From contig NZ_QKQS01000006.1 of NCBI RefSeq assembly GCF_003226555.1, positions 289,221-353,220 on the forward strand: a stretch of DNA of 64,000 bases. The letters are read 5' to 3'. A program made the translations under genes and the position numbers. This stretch comes from Rhodopseudomonas palustris. Lineage in GTDB: Bacteria; Pseudomonadota; Alphaproteobacteria; Rhizobiales; Xanthobacteraceae. The notes under the pieces are model-generated. The model had not been told where the DNA came from, ran no database searches, and was given only the letters and a program-made list of their open reading frames with translations. Positions 34,274-43,245 of this stretch are shown here, one piece after another; positions within the stretch are counted from its first letter, which is position 1, and the number at the start of each line of letters is the position of its first letter.

Positions 34274-35254
34274 ATGAACGTGCACGTTGCCGTGCAGACG
34301 CAAGCGCATCGGCTCGATCCAAACACGGCGGCGTTTGCGCGCGACGTGCTGGACGGGCTGACGCGACCGCAGAAGGAGTTGTCACCGAAGTACTTCTACG
34401 ACGACGCCGGCTCCGAGCTGTTCGTCGACATCACCCGGCTGCCGGAATACTACCCGACCCGCACCGAGCTCAGCATTTTGCACGATCGCGCCGCCGAGAT
34501 CGCGGAACTGATCCCGCCCGATGCGGCGGTCGTCGAATTCGGCGCCGGCGCCACCACCAAGATCCGCCTGCTGCTCGCCGCCCATCAGGTTGCGGCCTAT
34601 GTGCCGGTCGATATCTCCGGCGATTTCATCGTCACCCAGGCCGAAGCGCTGCAGCGCGATTTCCCGCAGCTCGCGGTGCACCCGCTGGCCGCCGATTTCA
34701 CCAAGCCGTTCGCGCTGCCCCCCGCGGTGCGCGAGCTGCCGAAAGTGGGCTTCTTCCCCGGCTCGACGCTCGGCAATTTCGAGCCGCAGGAGGCGCGGCG
34801 CTTCCTGGAGAGCGCGCGCGACATCCTCGGCCACGGCGCGCGGATGATCATTGGCGTCGACCTGGAGAAGGACGAACGCGTATTGGTGCCGGCCTATGAC
34901 GATGCCGCCGGGGTCACCGCGAGGTTCAATCTCAACCTGCTGATCCGCATCAACCGCGAGCTCGGCGCGGATTTCGATCTCGAGGCGTTCGCGCACCGCG
35001 CGATCTACAATCGCGATCAGCACCGCATCGAAATGCATCTGGTCAGCCTGCGCGACCAGACCGTGCACCTGTTCGGCGAACGCATCGGCTTCCGCGCCGG
35101 CGAGACGATCCACACCGAGAACAGCTACAAATACAGTTTGGAGCGGTTTCGCGCGCTGGCGCAGCAGGCCGGCTGGACGCCGAAGCAGTGCTGGACCGAT
35201 CCGGACGCGATGTTCTCGGTGCATGCGATCGAGGCCGACGGTTCTCGGGTGTGA
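34274..35254 (+). CDS. egtD: L-histidine N(alpha)-methyltransferase EgtD
   Basis: A 326-residue SAM-dependent enzyme that trimethylates histidine to hercynine, the first step of ergothioneine synthesis. Family signs are KELSPKYFYDDAGSELF, LPEYYPTRTEL, AVVEFGAGATTKIRLLL (SAM site), YVPVDISGDFI, GFFPGSTLGNFEPQEA, LIGVDLEKDE-type MIIGVDLEKD, and the C-terminal ENSYKYSLERF. Start ATG at 34274 has GGAGG seven to eight bases upstream. Forms a two-gene unit with egtB. Confidence 0.96.
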   Translation: MNVHVAVQTQAHRLDPNTAAFARDVLDGLTRPQKELSPKYFYDDAGSELFVDITRLPEYYPTRTELSILHDRAAEIAELIPPDAAVVEFGAGATTKIRLLLAAHQVAAYVPVDISGDFIVTQAEALQRDFPQLAVHPLAADFTKPFALPPAVRELPKVGFFPGSTLGNFEPQEARRFLESARDILGHGARMIIGVDLEKDERVLVPAYDDAAGVTARFNLNLLIRINRELGADFDLEAFAHRAIYNRDQHRIEMHLVSLRDQTVHLFGERIGFRAGETIHTENSYKYSLERFRALAQQAGWTPKQCWTDPDAMFSVHAIEADGSRV

Positions 35255-35612
35255 CGCGCAACAAGCCTGCGCGCGACCCGAGGATGGATTTGAAGGCCCA
35301 GCGGTTGCGGTCGACCCGACCGCCCCCATATTGAGTTAGTAACGCGTCTCTGGCGCACCGGCTGCGGGCTCACACTTGCGCCCGCGGGTGGGCGAGCGGC
35401 CACACGGGCCGATCTGGATCGACCGCGAGCGCCTGTCAACTCGTCAGGCTGATTCATCGTCGGCGACACTACTGGTGGTCGGGCTTGCCAAACGAGATCG
35501 GCACACCCCGGTATCGACTGCAATAGCCATTCTCGTTCGCATTCCGTCACGGTGGCGCACGCCCGCGCACCCTGTCCTCTTTCATCACGTGCGATCGCAG
35601 GATCTCTTCGCC
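35255..35612. other. Intergenic region between egtD and the desaturase gene
   Basis: About 358 bases with no gene I can support. The desaturase reading frame runs back into it, but that part is Arg-rich and unlike a desaturase N-terminus. No repeat or clear promoter seen. Confidence 0.5.
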
Positions 35613-36701
35613 ATGCCCTCGAACATGAACCATGACGCGGAGGCCCCGGTCTCTGACGCGCGGCTTTGGACTCGCATTCTGGCCAACTACGGCACGCCGA
35701 GTCACGCGCGCAGCATCGCCGAGCTGGCAATCACGGCTTTGCCGCTGGTGGTGTTATGGGGAGCGGCCTGGTTCGCGTATTCGATCGGGCACGCTTGGGC
35801 ATCCCTGCTGATCGCGATTCCCGCATCAGGATTTTTGCTCCGCCTGTTCATGATCCAGCATGACTGCGGCCACGGCGCGTTCTTCCGCAAGCGGCAGGCC
35901 AACGATTGGGTCGGCCGTGTGATCGGTGTGCTGACGCTGACGCCGTACGACTGCTGGCGCCGCCAGCACGCCACGCATCACGCCACCACCGGCAATCTCG
36001 ATCGTCGCGGGGTCGGCGATCTCGATACGCTGACCGTGCGCGAGTACAGCGAGCTGAGCTGGTGGGGCCGTTTGAAATATCGTCTCTACCGCAACCCGCT
36101 GGTGATGTTCGGCCTCGGGCCGGCCTACGTGTTTCTGCTGCAGCAGAGACTGCCGGTCGGACTGATGCGCGATGGCTGGCGGCCTTGGGTGAGTGCGATG
36201 GCGACCAATGCGGCGATCGCCATCATCGTGGTGACGCTCACCTGGTTCATCGGCATCAAGGCATTCCTGCTGGTGCATCTCCCGATCATGCTACTGGCCG
36301 CGACCGCCGGGGTGTGGCTATTCTACATTCAGCATCAGTTCGAGGCCACGACGTGGGAGCACAACGAACGCTGGAGCCTGCATCAAGCCGCGCTCTATGG
36401 CAGCTCGTACTACGATCTGCCGGCACCGCTGAGCTGGTTCACGGCCAATATCGGGATGCACCACGTGCACCATCTGGCCAGCCGCATTCCGTATTATCGC
36501 CTGCCCCGCGTGTTGCACGATCACCCCGAACTGCGAGCCATCGGCCGCGTCACGCTGTGGCAGAGCTTCCGTTGCATCCCGCTGGCCTTGTGGGACGAGG
36601 CCCAGCGACGTCTGGTGTCGTTCCGCGACGTCCGCGCCCAAATGCAGAAGCAAGCGACCGCGAATATCGCGACGCGGCAGTTGTCGAAAGTCTCCAAGTA
36701 A
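35613..36701 (+). CDS. Membrane fatty acid desaturase
   Basis: A protein of about 362 residues in the acyl-lipid desaturase family, which introduces double bonds into membrane lipid chains with a di-iron centre. All three histidine boxes are present: HDCGHGAFF, RRQHATHHATTG and MHHVHHLASRIPYY. Hydrophobic spans lie near residues 38-75 (WGAAWFAYSIGHAWASLLIA) and 195-245 (AAIAIIVVTLTWFIGIKAFLLVHLPIMLL). The layout resembles omega-6/delta-12 enzymes. The start is taken at the ATG at 35613 (MPSNMNHD), with AGGA about ten bases upstream; the ATG at 35625 is also possible. Electron donor genes are not nearby. Confidence 0.92.
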   Translation: MPSNMNHDAEAPVSDARLWTRILANYGTPSHARSIAELAITALPLVVLWGAAWFAYSIGHAWASLLIAIPASGFLLRLFMIQHDCGHGAFFRKRQANDWVGRVIGVLTLTPYDCWRRQHATHHATTGNLDRRGVGDLDTLTVREYSELSWWGRLKYRLYRNPLVMFGLGPAYVFLLQQRLPVGLMRDGWRPWVSAMATNAAIAIIVVTLTWFIGIKAFLLVHLPIMLLAATAGVWLFYIQHQFEATTWEHNERWSLHQAALYGSSYYDLPAPLSWFTANIGMHHVHHLASRIPYYRLPRVLHDHPELRAIGRVTLWQSFRCIPLALWDEAQRRLVSFRDVRAQMQKQATANIATRQLSKVSK

Positions 36702-36742
36702 AGCAGCAGCGCCGCGCGCACCCCGACGCAGCTTCGTGGGGC

Positions 36743-37465
36743 TCAGGCGTGCTCGGTCGCCGCAAGGCGGGCGGAGCGCCGATCGCGCGCCTCGGTCGCG
36801 CATTTGGCGGCGTGGACCTCGCGATTGATCACCTGCAGGTTCGGCAGGCCCCAATAGCCGAGCAGCTCCGGCCAAGCGCGATCGCGGTGCTGCCGCCACA
36901 CCTGAAACAGCGGCACGAGGTGATCGACCTCGGCGGTTCGCAGCAGCCGGCGGTTGGTCTCGCGACAGCGGCGGCCCTGCAGGCGCCGCAGCAGCTTGGT
37001 CTGGCCGCTCGGCGCGTTCCAGAACTGCCAGGCGGTGACGCAGGCGCTGTGCCAGGTGGCGTTCTTGTTGATGCCGGCGTCCCACAGATCGGCGTGCCAG
37101 CCGAACCGATACACCGGCTGGCCGCAGACGCAGCAGAAGCCCGGTCCGCGCTGGTGCGCCTTCTCCCGATACGGCGCAGGCGGAATGCGGAACGAGGCCG
37201 GCAATCCGCCCGCGGGATCGCCGACTTGCCATTGCCAGCCGGCCGGGGCGCCGCTGCGCGCCGCGAGCACACGTGCCAGCCGCTCGGCCCGCAGCGGATG
37301 CGCCCGCCAATATGAGTCGACCGCGACCCGCAGGGTCGAGGGCACATAGGCACGGGCTTTGGCGTGGATCAGCACGGCCTGCGGGAAGACATCCGGCAGC
37401 CGCTTGGTCAGCCGCGCAAGCGCCGCAGCGTTGGCCTTCGCCTTTTCGTCCCGCCAGTTCGACAT
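36743..37465 (-). CDS. HNH endonuclease-like protein
   Basis: A 240-residue basic protein. Zinc ligands CCVCGQP and C in WHSACVTAW frame a domain with AEVDHLVPLF followed by LPNLQVINREVHAAKC, which fits the HNH fold (D-H...N...H). The N-terminal part (ALARLTKRLPDVFPQAVLIHAKA) is unassigned. HNH proteins of this size are nucleases in repair, defence or mobile elements; I see no phage or restriction gene next to it. The ATG at 37465 has AGGGG six bases upstream. GC-rich codon use is like the surroundings. Confidence 0.78.
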   Translation of the reverse strand: MSNWRDEKAKANAAALARLTKRLPDVFPQAVLIHAKARAYVPSTLRVAVDSYWRAHPLRAERLARVLAARSGAPAGWQWQVGDPAGGLPASFRIPPAPYREKAHQRGPGFCCVCGQPVYRFGWHADLWDAGINKNATWHSACVTAWQFWNAPSGQTKLLRRLQGRRCRETNRRLLRTAEVDHLVPLFQVWRQHRDRAWPELLGYWGLPNLQVINREVHAAKCATEARDRRSARLAATEHA

Positions 37466-37604
37466 GCCACCCCTGCCCCGCGCCGACGGTGCCTCCCGGC
37501 TGTTAAGCCACCGTTAACGCCGAAGCGTCGGGGATAGGCGCGGCCGGGTCACCGGCCGTGCTCGCGCGCGCCGATTTGGCGGGGGGAAAGTCAGAGCGGA
37601 TGCG

Positions 37605-37841
37605 TCAGGCTTCCGGCACGCCGGTCTGCAGGGCCAGCGCGTGCAGCACGCCGCCCATTTGCCCCTGCAGCGACTGGTAGACGATCTGATGCTGCTGCAC
37701 CCGGGACTTGCCCCGGAACGACTCCGAGATCACGGTCGCGGCGTAATGATCGCCGTCGCCGGCGAGGTCGCGAATCGTCACCTCCGCGTCGGGGATCGCG
37801 GCCTTGATCATGGCCTCGATGTCGCGGGCATCCATCGGCAT
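37605..37841 (-). CDS. bolA: BolA family protein
   Basis: A 78-residue BolA/IbaG-like protein: MDARDIEAMIKAAIPDAEVTIRDLAGDGDHYAATVIS then QHQIVYQSLQGQMGGVLHALALQT. It has the conserved RxxQHQxVY helix and the His that coordinates an iron-sulfur cluster with a CGFS glutaredoxin; the likely partner is grxD at 32357. Start ATG at 37841 has GGAGG seven bases upstream. It lies between purL and grxD on the same strand, the order seen in many alphaproteobacteria, but with long insertions on both sides. Confidence 0.95.
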   Translation of the reverse strand: MPMDARDIEAMIKAAIPDAEVTIRDLAGDGDHYAATVISESFRGKSRVQQHQIVYQSLQGQMGGVLHALALQTGVPEA

Positions 37842-38005
37842 TCGGTCGTCCTCCAGATCGTCGCGGGCCGCCTGCGCGGGACGCGCAGTGGCAATCCTGA
37901 ACCGCCATCCTATATCGCAGTGCGTCCCTTTCAAAGCCACGACGCCGGGCACTCTCGGCGAGGTGACTGTGGCGCCGGTCCGATTCGTCACCCAGAGGTC
38001 CGCCC

Positions 38006-38368
38006 ATGAAGCTCCCCGGTCCCGATCACCCGATCACGATCACGGCAAATCCGAACGGCGTCAGGATCAGTGCGGACGGCAGGGTGATCGCCGAGACCCG
38101 TCGCGCGCTGACGCTGCAGGAGGCAAGCTACCCGCCCGTGCAGTACATTCCGCGGGAAGACGCCGACATGCGGCTGCTGGAAAAGACCGCCCGCGTCACC
38201 CACTGCCCTTATAAGGGCGATGCCAGTTATTTCAGCATCGTCGCCGTCGGCGAGCCACAGGCCAACGCGGTGTGGAGCTACGAGCAGCCGTTTCCGGCGA
38301 TGGCGGAGATCGCCGGCTATCTGGCGTTCTATCCGCAAAAGGTTCAAATCGAAGAATTCAAACCCTAG
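38006..38368 (+). CDS. DUF427 domain protein
   Basis: A 120-residue protein consisting of one DUF427 domain: VRISADGRVIAETRRALTLQE, PPVQYIPREDADMRLLEKT, THCPYKGDASYFSI and AVWSYEQPFPAMAEIAGYLAFYP. The THCPYKG motif with its Cys is characteristic. The biochemical role is unknown. Start ATG at 38006 has AGAGG eight bases upstream. It is divergent from bolA. Confidence 0.93.
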   Translation: MKLPGPDHPITITANPNGVRISADGRVIAETRRALTLQEASYPPVQYIPREDADMRLLEKTARVTHCPYKGDASYFSIVAVGEPQANAVWSYEQPFPAMAEIAGYLAFYPQKVQIEEFKP

Positions 38369-38472
38369 CAATTCGCCGAACAGGCGATTCAGCTAAGGCG
38401 CAGTATCGTATTCCACCGGCGGCATCGCGCGGGGCTCATTTCGTGACTGTAACTTATCCCACCACCGGCGGC

Positions 38473-39624
38473 ATGACCGCGCACGCGGCCTCCCATGTGC
38501 GCGACCTGTCGCTCGACCGCACCCGCACCTTCCTCACCATCCTGGTGCTGATCCACCATTCGGTGATTCCCTACACCTATTTCGGCCACACCGACCCGAC
38601 CTCGTTCATCGGCTTCGACTGCGTGGTGCTCGCCACCGACAGTTTCTTCATGGCGATGTTCTTCATGCTGTCGGGACTGTTCCTGTGGCCGAGTCTCGAC
38701 CACCGGCCGAAATTCGGCTCGCTGGCGCGCGACCGGCTGATCCGGCTCGGCATCCCGTTCGTGATCGCGGCGTTCACCGTGATTCCGATCGCCTATTACG
38801 CGCTGGCGTTGCGCGCCAACCCGACCGAAACCTTCGCGCAGTTCTACGAGCACATGATCACGGTCGGCCCGTGGCCGAGCGGACCGTTGTGGTTTCTGTG
38901 GGTGCTGTTCATCTTCAGTGCAATCGGCGGCGTGCTGTACCGGATTTCGCGGCACACGCTCGACCCGATCAATCACCTCGCCAAGCTCGGCTACAAATCT
39001 CCGGCGCTGTTCATCGGCGCGGTGTTCGTGATCACCGCGATCCTCTACGTGCCGTCGCGGCTGTACTACACCTCGACCTATTGGTTCGAGTGGGGCCCGT
39101 TCGCGGTGCAGGCCAGCCGGGTGTTGCTGTACACGGCGTACTTCTTCATCGGCGCCGGCATCGGCGCCTGCCATCCGGAGCAGAGCGTACTCGGCGCCGG
39201 CGGCAGACTGGCGAAGCAATGGTGGGTGTGGCTGCTGGTGGCGCTGGTGCCGTATCTCGGGATGTGGACCCTGATCGGGATCAAGCGCGGCATTCTCGAC
39301 AATCCGGACGACCTGCCGATGTGGTACGAGGCGAGCTACAGCATCGCCCTCACCGCGTTCAGCGCCGCGATCATCTTCGCCATCCTGGCGATTTTCCTCC
39401 GCTTCCGCCGCAGCGGCTGGAGCCTGCTCGATCCGTTGCAGCACGACGCCTACGGCATCTTCCTGGTGCACTACGCCTACATGCTGTGGCTGCAATACTG
39501 GCTGTACGACTACGACCTGCCGGCGATCGTCAAAGCCGCCATCGTGTTCACCCTCGGCCTGCTGCTGAGTTGGGCAACGACGTATCTCTTGCGGAAGATT
39601 CCTGGCGCCTATCGGGTGCTGTGA
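38473..39624 (+). CDS. Acyltransferase family 3 integral membrane protein
   Basis: A protein of about 383 residues with ten or so membrane helices, of the OafA/MdoC/OpgC acyltransferase-3 type, which transfer acyl groups to carbohydrates on the outer side of the membrane. Typical N-terminal pattern: LSLDRTRTFLTILVLIHHSVIPY, then FFMAMFFMLSGLFLWPSL and DRLIRLGIPFVIAA (the R-L-x-R-LxxP pattern). Start is uncertain: ATG at 38473 or GTG at 38443; I chose the ATG because the family begins close to the RDLSLDR motif. The acceptor polymer is unknown. Confidence 0.88.
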   Translation: MTAHAASHVRDLSLDRTRTFLTILVLIHHSVIPYTYFGHTDPTSFIGFDCVVLATDSFFMAMFFMLSGLFLWPSLDHRPKFGSLARDRLIRLGIPFVIAAFTVIPIAYYALALRANPTETFAQFYEHMITVGPWPSGPLWFLWVLFIFSAIGGVLYRISRHTLDPINHLAKLGYKSPALFIGAVFVITAILYVPSRLYYTSTYWFEWGPFAVQASRVLLYTAYFFIGAGIGACHPEQSVLGAGGRLAKQWWVWLLVALVPYLGMWTLIGIKRGILDNPDDLPMWYEASYSIALTAFSAAIIFAILAIFLRFRRSGWSLLDPLQHDAYGIFLVHYAYMLWLQYWLYDYDLPAIVKAAIVFTLGLLLSWATTYLLRKIPGAYRVL

Positions 39625-39674
39625 AGAAAGCAGCGGCGCCGGGGCAGACCGCGCTTGCGGTCGATACGCGCCGG

Positions 39675-40922
39675 TCAGCCGGCCATCCGGCGGCGCGTTT
39701 CGCCGGTCTCCGCCGTCGAGGCGGTGAAGGCGATCGGCAGACGCGTCGGCCCCTGCAGGCCGTGCGGCGGCCGCCATTCGCACGGCCCGTCGAGCTCCAG
39801 CGTGACGAAGGCGCGCGACAGAACCAGCAGCGCCTCCTCGAGCTCTGCTTTGGCCAGATGCAGACCGAGACAGGTATGCGGGCCGAAGCCGAAAGTCAGA
39901 TGCGGCGCCCGCACCACCGGGCGTTCGATATCGAAGCGGTGCGGCTCGGTGACGATGGTCGGGTCGTAGTTCAGCGCCAGCAGCGACAGCGCGATCGCCG
40001 TGCCCTTCGGAATAGCGATGCCGTTGACGTCGACGTCGGTCGACGCGTAGCGCGAAATGAAGCCGCCGGCCGGTGCGCAGCGCAGCATCTCATCGACCGC
40101 GCGGCCGACCAGTTCGGGGCGCTCGCGCAGCTTCTGCCATTGGTCGGGATTCTGCGCGAACAGATACAGGCCGCTGCCCAGCACATAGCGCGTCGTGTCG
40201 GTTCCGGCGGCGAGGAAGCCGCCGATCATGTTGACGATTTCCTGCCGCGTCAGTCGGTCGCCGTCCTCTTCGGCCCGCAGCAGATGGCTGAGCATGTCGT
40301 CGCCGAGCCGCGTCTCGCGGCGCTCGATCACTGGAAGCAGATAGGCGTCCATATCCAGATGCGCGGCGTAGGACACGGCGGCAGCGCCGGTGCCCATATG
40401 CATGAACGCGACCCAATCGGCGGAGACGCGGGAGAAAAAATCAATGTCCTGATCCGGAATGCCCATCAAGGCGCACACCACCGGGATCGGATAGGGCCGC
40501 AGCAGCGCCTCGACCGCTTCGCAGCAGCCTTGCGGCAGCACCGGCGCAACCAGGTTTTCCATGATCGCGCGCATGCGGGCGCGATAACCCTCTACGGCCC
40601 GCGGCGACATCGCCGTCATCGTCAGTTGGCGCAGCCGCAGATGATCCGGCCCCTCCATGCTGAGAAGCTGTTTGGTGCGACGCTCGATGAACGCCGGATC
40701 GACCGCCGGATCGGATCGCAGCATCGCCAGCGCCAGGTTGACCAGGCGTTTGTCGCGAAACGCCGTGCGGACGTCATCCTGATCCTGCAGGAGAATGCCG
40801 TCGGGCAACCGCAGGGCGCGCGCATCGCGCGGCGGCAGCCGTTCCCAGAACGGCCCGTCGCCGGGCAGGATGCCGGCCGGTGCGGTTGGAAGCTCCGTCA
40901 CCGAAATCGCTGCACTGCTCAT
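39675..40922 (-). CDS. Cytochrome P450 (bacterial class I type)
   Basis: A 415-residue soluble P450. I-helix GGFLAAGTDTTRYVLGS, K-helix VDEMLRCAPAGGFISRYA (ExxR) and the haem-binding loop LTFGFGPHTCLGLHLAKAELE. It is clearly different from the CYP153 in the same window. The early region SMEGPDHLRLRQLTMTAMSPRAVEGY is the normal C-helix (HxRLR). Family number and substrate cannot be assigned by eye. It lies 120 bases downstream of a Tat-exported binding protein gene on the same strand, so the two may serve one substrate. No ferredoxin gene is adjacent. Confidence 0.93.
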   Translation of the reverse strand: MSSAAISVTELPTAPAGILPGDGPFWERLPPRDARALRLPDGILLQDQDDVRTAFRDKRLVNLALAMLRSDPAVDPAFIERRTKQLLSMEGPDHLRLRQLTMTAMSPRAVEGYRARMRAIMENLVAPVLPQGCCEAVEALLRPYPIPVVCALMGIPDQDIDFFSRVSADWVAFMHMGTGAAAVSYAAHLDMDAYLLPVIERRETRLGDDMLSHLLRAEEDGDRLTRQEIVNMIGGFLAAGTDTTRYVLGSGLYLFAQNPDQWQKLRERPELVGRAVDEMLRCAPAGGFISRYASTDVDVNGIAIPKGTAIALSLLALNYDPTIVTEPHRFDIERPVVRAPHLTFGFGPHTCLGLHLAKAELEEALLVLSRAFVTLELDGPCEWRPPHGLQGPTRLPIAFTASTAETGETRRRMAG

Positions 40923-41042
40923 CGCAATCTCCCAACCGGCTGTCGATCTGAACGAATGTCGTTGCCTGCGAGGCAGGCCCGCGCACGCAACCGGCCTTGC
41001 CGGCAGCGGCCCCCGGGTGATGCGCGCAATGGACGCACTCCG

Positions 41043-42272
41043 CTATTCGGAGACGGGCTTGTCGGAAATGTCCCAGTCCGCGCCGTTGAACGTCGACACG
41101 AACAGCGTCTTCATCGGCGTGTAGTCGTCCGCCGTGAAGCTGTGACTGATACCTTCGAGGAAATACGGCGGACGGAAGCCGGCGAGCCCGATCGCCTGCT
41201 TGAGCACGTTGGCGCGGGTGAGGTCGTCGCCGCAGCGGCGCAGCACTTCCGCCATCGTCACAGCCTGGCCGTAGCCGGCGAACGCTATCGTGTTGTCCGG
41301 ATCGATGTTGGGCAGGTAGCGTTTACGTAGCTGTTCGAACGCCAGCACGTCGGGATCGTTGGCCCATGTCGGGCCGCCGACCTCTTTGGCGTAGCGCACC
41401 GCGACGATGCCGGTGGCGTTCGCGATCCCCGCGGCGCTCAGGATGGACCGCCCGGTCGAGCTCGAGAACAGCAGATGCAGCGGCTTCCAGCCGAGCTCGG
41501 CGACCTTGCGGATCGACTGCGACGCCGCCTTGCCGGTCGAGATGTTGAAGAACACATCCGCGCCGGACTTGGACAAATTGATCAGCTGCGAATCCACCGT
41601 CGGTTCGGTGAGGTCGTAGCTCTGCTCGATGATCACCTGCGCGGTGCCGCCCGCATCCTGCAGCACCTTCTTGAATGGGCCGAGGAAGTCACGGCCGAAA
41701 TCGTCGTTCTGATACAGAATGCCGATGCGGGCGTTCGGCCTCGTCGCAAGGACGTACCGGGCGAGGATCCGCGCTTCGGTCGGATACAGCGGCAGGCCCG
41801 CCATGGTCCATTTGAATTGCTTCGGGTCGTTCCATTTCGACGCGCCGCTGTTGAGCAGGAGCTGCGGCACGCCTTTGGAGTTGAGATATTTGTGCACGGC
41901 CGTCTGCGGCGCGGTGCCGAGCGAGCCGAACAACGCCAGCACCTCCTCCTGCTCCACCAGCCGCCGCGTCGCCTCGACGCACTTCGGCGCGCTGTAGCCG
42001 TCGTCGACGCTGAGGAATTTGACCTTGCGGCCGTTGATGCCACCGGTCTCGTTGAGCATCTGGAAATATGCCTCGCCAACACGACCGAGCACACCATAAA
42101 GCGAGCCAGGCCCGGAATGCGGTCCGGTCTGGCCGAGCTTGATCTCGGTGTCGCTCGCGCCTGGACCGTAGGCCTTGCCGGCGGCGCGGACGAATGGCGC
42201 CGGCAGTGTCGAGGCAAGGACGGTGGCGAGCGCAGTGACGCCGAATTCACGCCGCGTCTGTCGGCCCGTCAT
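41043..42272 (-). CDS. ABC transporter substrate-binding protein (branched-chain amino acid type)
   Basis: A 409-residue periplasmic binding protein (Peripla_BP_6). The N-terminus TRREFGVTALATVLASTLPAPFVRA is a twin-arginine signal, so export through Tat is likely. The mature part has DTEIKLGQTGPHSGPGSLYGVLGR, LNETGGINGRKVKFLSVDDGYSAPKCVEATRRLVEQEEVLALFG and IGILYQNDDFGRDFLGPFKK. In this group of bacteria many such proteins bind aromatic or fatty acids rather than amino acids. No permease or ATPase gene lies beside it. Start ATG at 42272 matches the signal peptide; the frame extends upstream without signal-like sequence. Confidence 0.9.
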   Translation of the reverse strand: MTGRQTRREFGVTALATVLASTLPAPFVRAAGKAYGPGASDTEIKLGQTGPHSGPGSLYGVLGRVGEAYFQMLNETGGINGRKVKFLSVDDGYSAPKCVEATRRLVEQEEVLALFGSLGTAPQTAVHKYLNSKGVPQLLLNSGASKWNDPKQFKWTMAGLPLYPTEARILARYVLATRPNARIGILYQNDDFGRDFLGPFKKVLQDAGGTAQVIIEQSYDLTEPTVDSQLINLSKSGADVFFNISTGKAASQSIRKVAELGWKPLHLLFSSSTGRSILSAAGIANATGIVAVRYAKEVGGPTWANDPDVLAFEQLRKRYLPNIDPDNTIAFAGYGQAVTMAEVLRRCGDDLTRANVLKQAIGLAGFRPPYFLEGISHSFTADDYTPMKTLFVSTFNGADWDISDKPVSE

Positions 42273-42464
42273 GCCCGCCGCTCCGTTCGGGCTTCGCCGG
42301 AGCCAGCCGTCGCGGCAGCAGATGCGGCGGCCGTAGCCCCACCGAACCGCGCGGCCGAGTGACGAAGATGTCGATGAAGGGAATCGAAGATGAGCGCCAT
42401 CAATCAAGCCTCCCTGATCTTTGATGCTGAACGCATCCGTCCGTTTTCGGACTTGGATCGACGG

Positions 42465-42484
42465 TAATTGAACGCGTTTAATTA
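42465..42484. promoter_or_regulatory. Candidate TetR operator (20-base near-perfect palindrome)
   Basis: TAATTG-AACGCGTT-TAATTA is a palindrome of 20 bases broken only by one G/T pair. It lies 55 bases before the TetR start and in the gap between the divergent binding-protein and TetR genes, the usual site for a self-regulating TetR operator. AT-rich arms stand out from the GC-rich context. Confidence 0.6.
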
Positions 42485-42539
42485 TGCAAGTGAGTTTCAT
42501 GAGAGGCGATTTCGCCGGGCGAACGCGATAGGATCGCGC

Positions 42540-43208
42540 ATGCTCAGAAGGTCTCCTCCGGATCGCGGCGCGGTCCGCAGCCGCGCCACATCGGCCGAAG
42601 CTAAGGCACGAGTCCGGGCTGCGTTCGTCGCTGCCGGTCGAAAGCTGCTAGCGAACAAGGAATCGGAAGCCTACTCGCTGCGCGCCGTAGCGGCGGCCGC
42701 CGGTTACTCACCGGGCACGATCTATCAGTACTTCTCGGATCATCGTGACCTGCTGTTCGCAATCCGCGAACAGGACATGCTCGAAGCGACAATCGCACTG
42801 GAACGCGTCGCCGAAGCGGAGTCGGACAGCGAACTGCGGGTGCGAAAGCTGCTGCTCGGCGCGATGCGTTATTGGCTCGACCATTTCGAACATTTCGAGA
42901 CGCTGTTCGCGCTGGCGCCGTCCATGCAGATCGTGCAGAGCGGCGATGGCCTTGCGTTCGGCCGTTCGGCCGTGGTGGTGCGCGCCTATGCGGTGTTCGA
43001 GCGCGCCGTCGGCGCGTTTCTTCAGGAGCACGCGCGCTCCGAGGTCGACCCCAAGGCGGCGGTGGACTGCCTGATCGCCGCTGTCCACGGCATGATCTGG
43101 TTTCCCCACGCCACTCGGACGATGAGCTGGACGAAGACCGAGCCGATGATCGGCATGGTGATCGACGCCGTTCTGGCAAGCTGGAAACGCGGGGAGCACC
43201 AGGAGTAA
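42540..43208 (+). CDS. TetR family transcriptional regulator
   Basis: A 222-residue regulator. The N-terminal DNA-binding domain contains RAAFVAAGRKLLANKES, AYSLRAVAAAAGYSPGTIYQYFSDHRDLLFAI, the classic TetR helix-turn-helix with the YxxF helix. The C-terminal ligand-binding part is helical (RYWLDHFEHFETLFALAP, AAVHGMIWFPHATRTMSW). Start ATG at 42540 has GGA six bases upstream. It is divergent from the binding-protein/P450 pair and probably represses both through the palindrome at 42465-42484. Confidence 0.92.
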   Translation: MLRRSPPDRGAVRSRATSAEAKARVRAAFVAAGRKLLANKESEAYSLRAVAAAAGYSPGTIYQYFSDHRDLLFAIREQDMLEATIALERVAEAESDSELRVRKLLLGAMRYWLDHFEHFETLFALAPSMQIVQSGDGLAFGRSAVVVRAYAVFERAVGAFLQEHARSEVDPKAAVDCLIAAVHGMIWFPHATRTMSWTKTEPMIGMVIDAVLASWKRGEHQE

Positions 43209-43245
43209 TCGCTCGTGCCCCTCAGCCGCATGCGCTCTCTGTTCT

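Noticed and set aside
38685-41330. An 881-codon open frame on the plus strand.
   Set aside because: It runs across the acyltransferase gene in another frame and antisense to a well-supported P450. Its translation is Arg/Gly/His-rich and has no recognisable fold.
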